DNA of 64,000 nt from Stenotrophomonas maltophilia (lineage in GTDB: Bacteria; Pseudomonadota; Gammaproteobacteria; Xanthomonadales; Xanthomonadaceae). The first letter of the stretch is position 1, and every line of letters starts with the position of its first letter. Under the pieces are notes generated by a model. That model worked only from the letters and a program-made list of their open reading frames with translations. It had not been told where the DNA came from and made no database searches. The stretch lies in the NCBI RefSeq assembly GCF_006974125.1, contig NZ_CP037858.1:372001-436000 (forward strand), given 5' to 3'. The position numbers and the translations under genes are program-made. Shown piece after piece: positions 41,704 through 50,068 of the stretch.

Positions 41704-43449
41704 TCAGAACCCGGTGTTGAACTCCAGCTGGAAGACATCGATCGACAGCGGCGCACCGGACACTTCCCTGGCCGCCATCCACTTGCCGCTGATCCAGCTG
41801 CGTGCGTCCAGCGCGTAGGCGCCGCCCACGTAGTAGCCGCGGGCGTTGGTGCCACCGAGGTGGAAGTTCGGATCGTTGTAGGCATCCGGCAGCGCATCGG
41901 CCTCGATGTGCTTGTAGCCCAGCAGCGCCTGCCACTGGCCCTTCTCCTTCAGGTCGGTGGCACCGAAGGTGGCCTGCACCATCCATGCGGTGTCGCCGCT
42001 GCGGAAGGTATCGATGCCGACGGAATCGCCGGCGCCGTAGTTGTTGACGATGCCGTTCTGGGCGCGACTGAACATGGCCTGCTTGTCGTAGGCCAGGTTG
42101 CGGATGTAATCGCCGTCCAGGCGCAGACCGATGCCCTGCGCCAACTGTGTATCCCAGCGCAGGTTGAGCGTGGCCAGGCGGAATGCCGAAGCCAGGCCAA
42201 CATACTGCGGCGTCGGCGTACCGGCCGGGTCCTCCGGATTGCGCGCGATGTTGCGGATCAGCATCAGCGTGTTGCCCTTCTGCATGAACGCCGGGCGCGA
42301 CCAGTCGGTGTCGCAGCCTACCGCGCCCGAATACAACGAGCACGTTGAGGACAGGCGGCCGCTGATGTTCTTGAAGTCGTAGTAGCCCAGCGCGGCACGC
42401 AGCGCGTTGTCGTCATTGAAGCGCCAGTTCACGCCCACCTGGGCACCGGACAGCCACTTGTTCTCGTTCGGGGTCTTGACCTTGCTCTGGCTGGGCGAGC
42501 TGTCGGAGGTGTACTCCAGCGGCACAACCGCGAGGTTGCCGAACAGGTCGAGGTTCCCCCCGTTGAAGTCGTACTTCAGGTTGGCGGCCAGGCCATCGAA
42601 GTTGAGGTCGTTGGAGAACAGCGTGTCGCTGGTCCAGAACGGATTGCCGAAGCGGCCACCACGCACCGTCACCCAGTCGGCCGGGCTGTAGGCCAGCCAG
42701 GCCTGGTCCAGCCACACGTCCTTCTTGCTCAGGCCGCCGCCCAACTGTTCGGTGGTCGACACCGGGCCATTGCTGCTGCCGCTGGCCAGGCGCACGCCGG
42801 CCGTGGTGTGCTGGCCAATGGTGGCCTCGATGCCCAGGCGCGCGCGGATGCGCCACAGGTTGCGGCGGTCCTGGCGGGTGTTCAGCAGCGGCGGCAACTG
42901 CAGGTTGGTGTTGGTGTTGGTGTCGAAGCCGTTGCCGGAATTGATCGACGCCCAGTTGCTGACGATGTCGCTGTTGCGTTCGGAGAAGAAGCGCGACTCG
43001 CTGCGCACGCGCATGTCACCGGTGACCTTGATGCGTTTGGTCCATTCGGCCACTTCGTTCGGTGCCGCCCAGCCCTCGGCCTTGGCCTGCGCCATCACGT
43101 CCTGGCGCACTTCGTCACGGATGCCGTCGCGCACGCTCTGCGGCACGTAGGGCACACGCACGTCTCCGGCTTCCAGGGCCACGCCACCACTGGCGGTCGA
43201 GGGCGCGGCGGCTGTACTGCGCTGGGCGGCCGCTGCTTCGGCCTCGGCCTGCACCAGCAATGCCTGGCCGTCTTCGGGTTTCAGTGCACCGCTGGCGATC
43301 AGGCCCTTGATCAGCTTGACCATGGTGGTTTCGGCGGCCATCGCACCGGCCGGGGCGGCCAGGCTGAGCAGCACGGCGCAGCACAGCAGCGCCCGTCGGG
43401 CCGGCCGCGGGCGGCGGGAGTCGGTTCGTGCGCGGACGTGGTCGTTCAT
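41704..43449 (-). CDS. putative outer-membrane porin
   Basis: This is a beta-barrel protein of about 581 residues. A long signal peptide ends near AMAAE (residue 39), then a helical periplasmic segment spans about 40-130 (ALKPEDGQALLVQAEAEAAAAQ, then DEVRQDVMAQAKAEGW). The barrel follows (RIKVTGDMRVRSESRF...), rich in alternating aromatic/Gly strands and ending FQLEFNTGF. It belongs to the putative-porin group with an N-terminal coiled segment. The start was placed at MNDHV, with GAGA 7 bases upstream. It follows tonB in the secretion operon and may be the outer-membrane client of the local TonB-ExbBD machine. The two Cys near the middle may form a disulfide. Confidence 0.85.
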   Translation of the reverse strand: MNDHVRARTDSRRPRPARRALLCCAVLLSLAAPAGAMAAETTMVKLIKGLIASGALKPEDGQALLVQAEAEAAAAQRSTAAAPSTASGGVALEAGDVRVPYVPQSVRDGIRDEVRQDVMAQAKAEGWAAPNEVAEWTKRIKVTGDMRVRSESRFFSERNSDIVSNWASINSGNGFDTNTNTNLQLPPLLNTRQDRRNLWRIRARLGIEATIGQHTTAGVRLASGSSNGPVSTTEQLGGGLSKKDVWLDQAWLAYSPADWVTVRGGRFGNPFWTSDTLFSNDLNFDGLAANLKYDFNGGNLDLFGNLAVVPLEYTSDSSPSQSKVKTPNENKWLSGAQVGVNWRFNDDNALRAALGYYDFKNISGRLSSTCSLYSGAVGCDTDWSRPAFMQKGNTLMLIRNIARNPEDPAGTPTPQYVGLASAFRLATLNLRWDTQLAQGIGLRLDGDYIRNLAYDKQAMFSRAQNGIVNNYGAGDSVGIDTFRSGDTAWMVQATFGATDLKEKGQWQALLGYKHIEADALPDAYNDPNFHLGGTNARGYYVGGAYALDARSWISGKWMAAREVSGAPLSIDVFQLEFNTGF

Positions 43450-43491
43450 CACGGTTCTCATCGAAAGAAGGGAAATCACGGAGGTCGGGAA

Positions 43492-44193
43492 TCAGGCCCC
43501 GGGCCGGCGGCCCTGGATCAGCAAGCGAGCGGGAAAATCGAGCGACGGCGGCGGTGCCTGGTCGACCTTGCCGATGCGACGCAATGCATCGAGCACGGCC
43601 GCGTCGGCCTCCTCGTTGCCACTGCCGCGCACCAGCTCGACCTTTTCCAGGCGGCCATCGTTGGACAGCCACACATTCACCTGCAGCTGGAACGCCAGGC
43701 GCTTGACCTTGTCGTCGCGCGAGATCGCCTGCTGCATCAGGTAGCCCAGGTAGCGGCCGTAGGTAGCGTTGCCGGCGCCACCACGGCCAACGCCGGACGA
43801 ACCGCCACCACTGCCGGACTGGATGCCGAAGTTGTCACCACCGGCCTGCGCATCGGCGTTCATCGTCACCGGATCGGCATTGTCCGGCGTCGGCGTCGGC
43901 TCTTCGGCCGGCGTCGGCTGATCCAGCGGCTCCGGTTCGGGCATCGTCTCTTCAGGCGGTGTTTCCGGTTCCGGCGGCTTCTCCGGCGGCGGCGGTGGCG
44001 GCGGAGGGGGCGGCGGCAGTGCCAGCATCGGCGGCTGCACCACCGGCCGACGGGTGCTGGCGGTGTCCTTGAACAGCATCCACCACACGGCGATGCCGAG
44101 CACCAGCAACGCGGCCAGCACCAGCGCGACGGTCACCAGCAACGGGCGACCGCGCATGCCGGGCTCCGGCCGAGGGGGTTGATGGGCCGTCAT
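43492..44193 (-). CDS. TonB-type energy transducer
   Basis: This is a 233-residue TonB-family protein. A short cytoplasmic N-terminus precedes one TM helix (about residues 19-43, VTVALVLAALLVLGIAVWWMLF). A Pro-rich rigid spacer begins with 11 consecutive prolines (about 60-70) and continues with PE repeats, followed by a Gly/Ser-rich segment. A C-terminal TonB domain spans about 150-225 (LQVNVWLSNDGRLEKVELVRGSGNEEADAAVLDALRRI). It lies 3 bp after exbD in the operon, forming a complete dedicated Ton system with the ExbB fusion and ExbD. Confidence 0.9.
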   Translation of the reverse strand: MTAHQPPRPEPGMRGRPLLVTVALVLAALLVLGIAVWWMLFKDTASTRRPVVQPPMLALPPPPPPPPPPPEKPPEPETPPEETMPEPEPLDQPTPAEEPTPTPDNADPVTMNADAQAGGDNFGIQSGSGGGSSGVGRGGAGNATYGRYLGYLMQQAISRDDKVKRLAFQLQVNVWLSNDGRLEKVELVRGSGNEEADAAVLDALRRIGKVDQAPPPSLDFPARLLIQGRRPGA

Positions 44194-44196
44194 GCC

Positions 44197-44610
44197 TCAG
44201 CCCTGCGCCTTGCCGGTGACCAGGCCGACCTGGGCCAGCTCCAGCCGCCGCAGCAGGTCCAGCACCTCGACCACGCGGGCGTACTGCACCTGCGCATCAC
44301 CGCGCACGATCACCGGGAAATCCGGCGTGGTCGCGCGTTCGGTGCGCAGGCGGTCTTCCAGTTCGGCCATCGTCACCGGGTAGGCATCCAGGAACACCTG
44401 TCCACTGGGGTCGATGGTGATCGCCTTGGTCTTCGGCTTCTCCAGCGCGACGCTGTTGCTGGCCTTCGGCAGGTTGACCTCGATGCCGGGGATGGAGGCG
44501 TTGCTGGTCAGGATGAAGATCACCAGCACCACCAGCAGCACGTCGACGAAGGGCGTCACGTTGATGCCCTTCTCGCGCTTCTTGATGCCGAACTTCGCCT
44601 TCTGGCCCAT
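44197..44610 (-). CDS. exbD: ExbD/TolR-family protein
   Basis: This is a 137-residue ExbD-type protein. A basic N-terminus is followed by one TM helix (about residues 18-39, INVTPFVDVLLVVLVIFIL) with the conserved Asp in FVDVLLV needed for proton flow, then a periplasmic domain with YARVVEVLDLLRRLELAQVGLVT. It lies 10 bp after the ExbB fusion gene and 3 bp before tonB, so the three form one translational unit. Confidence 0.92.
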   Translation of the reverse strand: MGQKAKFGIKKREKGINVTPFVDVLLVVLVIFILTSNASIPGIEVNLPKASNSVALEKPKTKAITIDPSGQVFLDAYPVTMAELEDRLRTERATTPDFPVIVRGDAQVQYARVVEVLDLLRRLELAQVGLVTGKAQG

Positions 44611-44620
44611 GGCGCGCCCC

Positions 44621-46405
44621 TCAGCCCTGGACCGCGGCCGGGCCGCGCCCGTCCTGTTCTTCGGCCAGGCGCGCGGCGAACTCGTCGATGAACACCGCCA
44701 TGTCCGCGCCGATCGCTTCGGCGCGTGCGCCCAGGTAGTTGTAGCCGAACAGCGCCGGGATCGCGACGCCGAGGCCGGCTGCGGTACACAGCAGCGCCGC
44801 GGCCATGCCCGGCGCCACCGAGTTGATGTCCACCGCGCCAGCCATCGCCGCCACCACGAACACCAGCATGATGCCGATCACGGTACCGAACAGGCCCACG
44901 TACGGCGCGCCTTCGATGGTGGTCGACAGCCAGTTCATCCGCCGCGCCATCGCTTCCTGCTCGCGCACCATCACCGCATCCATCGAAGCGCGGATCGCCG
45001 CAATGGTGGCGCCACTGAGATAACCACTATTGCCGTCGCGCTGGTGGCGCTGCTGCATTTCATCGATCGCCACCTGGTAGATGCGCCACAACGAGCCGTC
45101 ATGCATCGCGGTCGGTGCCTTGCCCTGGCGGTCCATGTCGGACAGGGTGCGCAGCGGCACACCAGACAGCTTGCCGAAACTCTCGGTGAACACTGCATTG
45201 GCCTTGCTGGTACGGCCGAAGTGCCGCCCCTTGGCAATCATGATCGCCCACGACAGCAGCATCATCAGGCCGAGGATGGCGACCACCACCCAGGCGTCGA
45301 ACGGCATCGCCTTGAGGATGAAGGCGAAGTGGCTCTGCCCGGCGGATTGCTCGTCCGCGCCGTAGCTGATCAGGCGCGAGTCGGCGCCCTGGGCGGTGGC
45401 ATCGGCCAGCAACAGTGCCGCCGGTCGTGCCACGCGCGAGATACGCAGCTCGTCCAGCGCGCCCTCGAAATTGGCGAGCGGCTGTACCGCGCCAGGAGCA
45501 TCGGCGCCCACCACCGGGGCGGTGCCCAGCGCCGGCAGCTCGCCGCTCAGCTGGGCGACCACGCGGCCATTGAGGTACAGCTGCAGCGCGCCCTTCTCCG
45601 CGGTCAGTGCCACGTGCGCCCACTGCCCTTCCGGAATCGGCTGCGCCGGCGTGCTGCGCTGGCCATTGAGCTGCACGAACGGCACCCGGTTCTCGATGCC
45701 CAGCACCAGTTCGGACGCACCGTCACGACGCGCATAGATGGCCTGTGCGGCGTTGTTGCTGCCCGGCTTGATCCAGGCCGAAACGGTGAGCGGCGCGCCC
45801 GCCTCCTGTGCAAGCGATGCACTGGCCGGCAGCGGCAGCGGGCCTGCACCCAACTGAACGCCGCGGCCGATCACCGAACCTTCAGACGGCGGCGCCACGG
45901 CACCGGCGTTGTTGCCATAGGCGGTGGTGTCGCGTGCCGGCGCATTGGCCTCGGCGAAGTGGTAGACCAGCGTGTAGTCCGGATCGAACACCTGCTGGCC
46001 GTTGCCGCTGGCCGGGGCCTTTTCGTTGCCGTAGTACATCCAGATCAACTGCGGTGCCGCAGCGCTGACCGCCGGCACGTCCACCCAGACCAGCGCGAGG
46101 CCAAGCTTGGGATCAAACTGTTCGATCTGGTGGGCCAGCACGGTGCGACCATCACCCGAGACAAAGCGCAGGTCGTTGCCCGCGTCCTGGGTACCGTCGA
46201 AACCGAAGTTGCCGGTATGCAGGCGCAGCAGCAGCGGCGTGCGGCCGGGGTCACCGGCCAGGCCCGCGCCCTGCGGGCCGGCATCGACGGTGATCGGCTT
46301 GCGGTACTTCCATTCGGCCTGCCACCAATTGGCATCGGCCGCAGCCGCCGGCAGCGCAACCAGCGCGGCCAGCAGCAACAACACTCGGGAAAGCAAACGG
46401 TCCAT
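44621..46405 (-). CDS. exbB: ExbB-type proton channel fused to DUF2341 and LamG-like domains
   Basis: This is a 594-residue composite protein. The signal peptide covers about residues 1-23. A DUF2341 domain spans about 30-150 (WWQAEWKYRKPITVD). A concanavalin/LamG-type lectin fold spans about 180-330 (APLTVSAWIKPGSNNAAQAIYARRDG, then GQWAHVALTAEKGALQLYLNGRVVAQL). A complete ExbB/TolQ core follows, with TMs near 385-405, 495-520 and 540-560. Ordinary ExbB is about 240 residues and has no periplasmic lectin domain. The start was set at the ATG after GGAG (9-base spacing); an ATG 8 codons upstream lacks a ribosome site. It lies in the TpsB-ExbB-ExbD-TonB operon. The periplasmic domains may bind a glycan or the secreted partner. 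Confidence 0.9.
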   Translation of the reverse strand: MDRLLSRVLLLLAALVALPAAAADANWWQAEWKYRKPITVDAGPQGAGLAGDPGRTPLLLRLHTGNFGFDGTQDAGNDLRFVSGDGRTVLAHQIEQFDPKLGLALVWVDVPAVSAAAPQLIWMYYGNEKAPASGNGQQVFDPDYTLVYHFAEANAPARDTTAYGNNAGAVAPPSEGSVIGRGVQLGAGPLPLPASASLAQEAGAPLTVSAWIKPGSNNAAQAIYARRDGASELVLGIENRVPFVQLNGQRSTPAQPIPEGQWAHVALTAEKGALQLYLNGRVVAQLSGELPALGTAPVVGADAPGAVQPLANFEGALDELRISRVARPAALLLADATAQGADSRLISYGADEQSAGQSHFAFILKAMPFDAWVVVAILGLMMLLSWAIMIAKGRHFGRTSKANAVFTESFGKLSGVPLRTLSDMDRQGKAPTAMHDGSLWRIYQVAIDEMQQRHQRDGNSGYLSGATIAAIRASMDAVMVREQEAMARRMNWLSTTIEGAPYVGLFGTVIGIMLVFVVAAMAGAVDINSVAPGMAAALLCTAAGLGVAIPALFGYNYLGARAEAIGADMAVFIDEFAARLAEEQDGRGPAAVQG

Positions 46406-46443
46406 GCGAAGGGTCTCCGGAGAACGCATGTTCAAGGGAAGGG

Positions 46444-48069
46444 TCAGTAACTGGTGCTGATGTTGAAGTGCAGGCGCGGGTCGTCCTTGCGCGTGACCGG
46501 GCCATCGGCATAGGGCCAGGCGTAGTCCAGGCGCAGTTGCAGGTGTTCGCCCAGGCGCAGCTGCGCGCCCAGGCCGACCGAGGCCAGGTTGTACTTGTCA
46601 CGCTGCTCGGGCAGCGGCTGACGCAGGCGCAGGTAGGCTGCGTCGGCAAAGCTGTAGACACGCAGGTCGGTGCCGCTCCACAGCGACCATGCCGGGGTGC
46701 GCCATTCCAGGCTGGCCAGGCCGCCGTAGTCGCCGATCGCTTCGGCCGACAGATAGCCGCGCACGGTATACATGCCACCGGCGGCGAACTGCTCGGCCGA
46801 CACCAGCGGCGCATCGGTCAGCTGCAGCGAGCCACGCGCATACCACTGCCAGTCATTGCCAAAGGTGTGGGTGTTGGCCACGTCGGCCTTGAACGCCACG
46901 AAGCTCGGATCGGCCCAGAAGCGCTTCTGGCCGAAGGCGGTCGCGTTGCTGCCGTAACCGAACAGGCGGCGGGTACCGGCCACCAGCTGGGTGTTGATGC
47001 TCAACTGATCCTGCTCACCCTGGCGCACACCGACGAAGGCAAGCGTGATCGGCGCGTACTTCAGCGGCGTCTTCAGGTTGTCCTTGCCCATCCAGGTGTC
47101 CTCCTCGGTGTCCTTGAAATCCACACCGAGGCTGAACTGGCGCCACCATTGGCTGCTGCCGGCCACGCGATAATTCAGCTTGACGCCGATCGAATGGCCG
47201 TTGCCGATCACGTTGGTGCCGCCGCCGGCGCCGCCCTGCCCGCCCGCGTTCAGCACTCGGCTGTCGGACTTGTAGCCGGAGGCTTCCAGGCTCCACGGCG
47301 TGCCTTCGAACGGCATCGTGTACGAGGCCGAGAACACCTTGGCCTGCTTTGTATCTTCGGGCGCCAGGTACACGCCGATGTTGGCGCTGTGCCCGCGCTT
47401 CCACAGGTTGTCGTAGGCCAGCGATGCACTCAGGCGCAGCTTCTCGGTGTCGGCGCTGTGGTCGTTGTTGAGTGACGCGCTGGCACGCCACGGCGACTTC
47501 TCTTCGACCTGCAGGTCCACATCCATGGTGCCCGGCACCTGACCCTCCCGCACCAGCGGCATGACCTGGCGTCGTCCGCCCTCATTCAGCGCGGTCAGTT
47601 CCTTCTGCGCCTGGTCGAAGTCCGGCACCTTGCCCTCGGCAAGTGCCGGTACGCGTTCGCGGATGCGTTCGGGCGATTCGTGCTTCGTGCCCACGACCCG
47701 CAGCTGTCCGATCGGCGTCTGCTGCACCTTCAGCAGCACCACGCCACCACTGACCTGCTGCTCGGGCAGCTCGACGTAGACCGACTGGTAGCCGGCCTGC
47801 TGGTACAGCGCATTGACAGCATCGCGTGCCTTCTCGACGTCGGCCAGGGTCTTGCCCGGGCCCAGGAAGGGCTCCACCGCGCGTTCGATCTGGCGCGGAT
47901 CGAGCACGGTGTTGCCGCGCACGATGTATTCATTGATGTTCACGCTGGGCGCAGGCGCCGCCTCCTGCGCGAACAGCGGCAGCGGCAGCGCCACCAGGGC
48001 CAGCACCAGCGGATGCAGGCGCAGCGGAAGGCAGACGGCTCGGCACGGAACAGGAGTCATCGAAGGCAT
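46444..48069 (-). CDS. TpsB-type two-partner secretion outer-membrane transporter
   Basis: This is a 541-residue FhaC/ShlB-family protein. The signal peptide covers about residues 1-35. Two POTRA domains (about 45-120 and 125-200) are followed by a 16-strand FhaC barrel with the conserved motif GYLSAEAIGDYGGLASLEWR and a C-terminal HFNISTSY ending in an aromatic residue. It would export the giant TpsA exoprotein encoded about 15 kb to the right on the same strand. It is the first gene of an operon with exbB, exbD, tonB, porin and a Phd-like gene. Pho-box-like sequence lies 77 bp upstream. The locus resembles pdtB of P. aeruginosa. An ATG three codons downstream is an alternative start. Confidence 0.9.
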   Translation of the reverse strand: MPSMTPVPCRAVCLPLRLHPLVLALVALPLPLFAQEAAPAPSVNINEYIVRGNTVLDPRQIERAVEPFLGPGKTLADVEKARDAVNALYQQAGYQSVYVELPEQQVSGGVVLLKVQQTPIGQLRVVGTKHESPERIRERVPALAEGKVPDFDQAQKELTALNEGGRRQVMPLVREGQVPGTMDVDLQVEEKSPWRASASLNNDHSADTEKLRLSASLAYDNLWKRGHSANIGVYLAPEDTKQAKVFSASYTMPFEGTPWSLEASGYKSDSRVLNAGGQGGAGGGTNVIGNGHSIGVKLNYRVAGSSQWWRQFSLGVDFKDTEEDTWMGKDNLKTPLKYAPITLAFVGVRQGEQDQLSINTQLVAGTRRLFGYGSNATAFGQKRFWADPSFVAFKADVANTHTFGNDWQWYARGSLQLTDAPLVSAEQFAAGGMYTVRGYLSAEAIGDYGGLASLEWRTPAWSLWSGTDLRVYSFADAAYLRLRQPLPEQRDKYNLASVGLGAQLRLGEHLQLRLDYAWPYADGPVTRKDDPRLHFNISTSY

Positions 48070-48145
48070 CGCGTCGTATCGAAGGGAATGGCCAGGGAGC
48101 GGCGCGTGGGTCTACCAACAGGACGTGTACGTCGCGTCAAAGCCG

Positions 48146-48172
48146 CCAACAGTTTTGTGACAGCACTGTCAT
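48146..48172. promoter_or_regulatory. overlapping divergent Pho-box-like sequences
   Basis: On the minus strand, CTGTCACAAAACTGTTGG (plus coordinates 48146-48163) has two PhoB-type heptamers 11 bp apart, matching 6-7/7 and 4/7. On the plus strand, TTGTGACAGCACTGTCAT (48155-48172) has the same spacing with 4/7 and 7/7. They share a perfect TGACAG/CTGTCA dyad. They lie between the divergent TpsB operon and a small secreted protein gene, so phosphate-starvation control of both is likely. Confidence 0.55.
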
Positions 48173-48261
48173 CTTTTGACAGCGCCGCAACGCCAGCAGG
48201 CGGACCCTGCCTTCGCCACACGTCTTCATTGCAGAACGTCGATTGCTGCGGGAGATTCAAG

Positions 48262-48597
48262 ATGCGTGAATCCTTGCGGGCGGGCCTGCGCGCCGCCCTC
48301 GCGCTTGCGCCACTACTGGCGTTGTTCCCGGTTCGTGCCGACGAGGCGAAGAAACAGGAGGACGCCGCGCCCTGCATCGAAGTACAGGTCAATGGCGAGC
48401 GCATTCCGGCCTGGGACTGCCTGCAGCGCAAGTTGGCGCCGGCATCGAAAGCGGCGAAGTCACCGGCATTGCCGGAGGCCGAACGGCTGATGCGGCAACC
48501 GGGCAACCAGCTGATGCAGTACAACCTGGAAGGCACGCGACAGCGCATGGGCGATGCCTTTGGTCGTTCGGTGGTACCGCAGCGACCGGCGCGATGA
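48262..48597 (+). CDS. small exported protein of unknown function
   Basis: This is a 111-residue protein with a signal peptide (about residues 1-27, cleavage near VRA). The mature part has two Cys about 15 residues apart (PCIEVQ and WDCLQR) that may pair, and a basic C-terminus. No domain is recognised. The GGGAG ribosome site is good. It is divergent from the TpsB operon, with Pho-box-like sequence between, and converges on a GspC-like gene. The position next to secretion genes suggests a periplasmic accessory protein. Confidence 0.7.
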   Translation: MRESLRAGLRAALALAPLLALFPVRADEAKKQEDAAPCIEVQVNGERIPAWDCLQRKLAPASKAAKSPALPEAERLMRQPGNQLMQYNLEGTRQRMGDAFGRSVVPQRPAR

Positions 48598-48609
48598 GCC
48601 TGCGCGACC

Positions 48610-48701
48610 GTAGAGCCGAGCCCGCGCTCGGCAGGATTCCATAGCGTCGAGTCATGCTCGACTGTTCTTCCAGATGCAGCCGAGCGTCGGCGCGGCTCTA
48701 C
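48610..48701. repeat. cluster of three SMAG-type repeats
   Basis: A unit at 48610-48632 has GTAG and a GCCGAG/CTCGGC stem. A degenerate unit at 48641-48664 has ATAG and a TCGAG/CTCGA stem. An inverted unit ends CTAC at 48698-48701, whose GTAG on the minus strand holds the stop of the GspC-like gene. The cluster lies between convergent genes. Confidence 0.75.
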
Positions 48702-49147
48702 GGGGCAGCCGGCACGATGCCATCGGTCGGCACCGGTGGCAGCTCGGGCACCGGCAGGCTGCGCGATTGCCCGGCCTGGTTCAGTTCCACCGCACTGGCA
48801 CTGATGCTGGCCAGCACAGTGCATGGTCCGAGGCGTTGGCCTGGCGCATACGCCTCCGCGGGCCGGCCGTCTACCGACAGCAACGCCAGCGGCGCGTGTT
48901 CACCGGCCATCACACCGAGCACCACCACCTCGGTCTGCACCGCCCCGGGGGACAGCAGCCGTACCAGCGGCAGGCTGGCCACTGCATCGAACATCGGCCG
49001 TACCGGCGCCTCGGCTTTCGCCTCGCTGGCCGCGGCCGCTGGCGCCACCGCAGACAGGGTGACACCCCAGTAGGTCACCACGGCCAGCAGCAGCGTCGCC
49101 GCCAGCAGGGTCAACATTCGATTGCGATCCCAGCGCCTGCCATCCAT
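48698..49147 (-). CDS. GspC-like type II secretion system protein
   Basis: This is a 149-residue inner-membrane protein. A short cytoplasmic N-terminus precedes one TM helix (about residues 11-31, LTLLAATLLLAVVTYWGVTL) and a periplasmic homology region (about 60-130, LVLGVMAGEHAPLALLSVDGRPAEAYAPGQRL and VLASISASAVELNQAGQSRSLPV). This is the HR domain by which GspC docks on the secretin. The PDZ domain of long GspC proteins is missing. It is divergent from gspHIJ across 115 bp. Other core genes (gspDEFGKLM) are not in the window, so they must lie elsewhere or to the right. The stop is supplied by a SMAG repeat. Confidence 0.78.
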   Translation of the reverse strand: MDGRRWDRNRMLTLLAATLLLAVVTYWGVTLSAVAPAAAASEAKAEAPVRPMFDAVASLPLVRLLSPGAVQTEVVVLGVMAGEHAPLALLSVDGRPAEAYAPGQRLGPCTVLASISASAVELNQAGQSRSLPVPELPPVPTDGIVPAAP

Positions 49148-49195
49148 GTTCCGCACCACCGCCACGTTCGTGTCCGCCTACGCTAGCAGCTGTGG

Positions 49196-49213
49196 CTGAC
49201 GCTTTTGTTTCAT
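49196..49213 (+). promoter_or_regulatory. weak Pho-box-like element upstream of gspHIJ
   Basis: The heptamers CTGACGC and GTTTCAT are separated by TTTT, giving the 11-bp PhoB spacing, with 9 of 14 matches to CTGTCAY repeats. The element lies 49 bp before the gspH start. It gains weight only from the stronger copies elsewhere in the locus. Confidence 0.3.
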
Positions 49214-49262
49214 CATGCCGGCCTACGCTGGCAGGTATCGACCCGGACAGGAGGCAACGTCG

Positions 49263-49709
49263 ATGCAGCGCGTACCGCGTGGTTTCACCCTGCTGGAACT
49301 GATGGTGGTGCTGGTGATCATCGGCATCTGCACGGCCGGGATCGGGCTGGGCCTGGGCAGCCTGCTCGACCCGAGCCGGCAGCTGCGACAGGAAGCCGAG
49401 CGGTTGGCGCAGCGCCTGCAGGTGGCGCGCGATGAGGCGCGCATCGATGGTCGCACCCTGCGTTGGCAGGCCGACGCCAACGGCTATCGTTTCAGCCGCC
49501 GCGAGGGCAACCGCTGGGTGGCCGTTGAACGCGATGATCTGCTACGTCCGCAGAAGTGGCAGGCAACGGGCATCGCGGTGCAGCCCGCCAACCCCATCGA
49601 GCTGAGCCCGGAGTGGATCGGTATCGCCTGGGAGCTTGGATTGTCGCTGGATGGCCGCAAACTGCGTCTTCGTGATGATGGCAGCGGACAGTTGCAGGTC
49701 GTGCAATGA
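49263..49709 (+). CDS. gspH: type II secretion minor pseudopilin GspH
   Basis: This is a 148-residue pseudopilin. The prepilin peptidase site RG/FTLLELMVVLVIIG has Gly -1, Phe +1 and Glu +5, followed by a hydrophobic helix. A soluble beta-rich GspH domain follows (about residues 40-148, WQADANGYRFSRREGNRWV). The strong AGGAGG ribosome site supports the chosen ATG; an upstream in-frame ATG would put 16 residues before the leader. The gene overlaps gspI by 4 bases. GspH sits in the pseudopilus of a type II secretion system. Confidence 0.9.
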   Translation: MQRVPRGFTLLELMVVLVIIGICTAGIGLGLGSLLDPSRQLRQEAERLAQRLQVARDEARIDGRTLRWQADANGYRFSRREGNRWVAVERDDLLRPQKWQATGIAVQPANPIELSPEWIGIAWELGLSLDGRKLRLRDDGSGQLQVVQ

Positions 49710-50068
49710 AGCAGGCGGCACGCGGGTTCACCCTGATCGAAGTGCTCATCGCGCTGGCGATCGTGTCGATTGCACTGGCGGCGGTGATGCGCTCGGTGGC
49801 GGTGGCGACCGACGATCAGTCGCGGCTGCGGGATCGCCGCCTGGCATTGATGTGTGCGCAGGACCGATGGCAGGAACTGCGCCTGAGCGGACAGGCACCG
49901 CAGGATGCGCGGCAGCGCTGCGTGCAGGGGCGCAGCAGCTTCCTGGTGCTTCAGCATCTGGGCACAGGCAACGACGGGCAGCCACAGCTGGAACTGAGCG
50001 TGGTTGCCGAGGACGCGCCGCGGCAGTCACTCGCGCGAATGCAGCTGCCGTGGACAGCGACGCGATGA
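49706..50068 (+). CDS. gspI: type II secretion minor pseudopilin GspI
   Basis: This is a 120-residue pseudopilin with leader MKQAARG and mature start FTLIEVLIALAIVSIALAAV (Glu +5). A short C-terminal domain has the CAQDRWQELRLSG pattern typical of GspI. The start overlaps gspH and the stop overlaps gspJ, each in an ATGA. With GspJ and GspK it normally forms the pseudopilus tip; no gspK follows here. Confidence 0.9.
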   Translation: MKQAARGFTLIEVLIALAIVSIALAAVMRSVAVATDDQSRLRDRRLALMCAQDRWQELRLSGQAPQDARQRCVQGRSSFLVLQHLGTGNDGQPQLELSVVAEDAPRQSLARMQLPWTATR

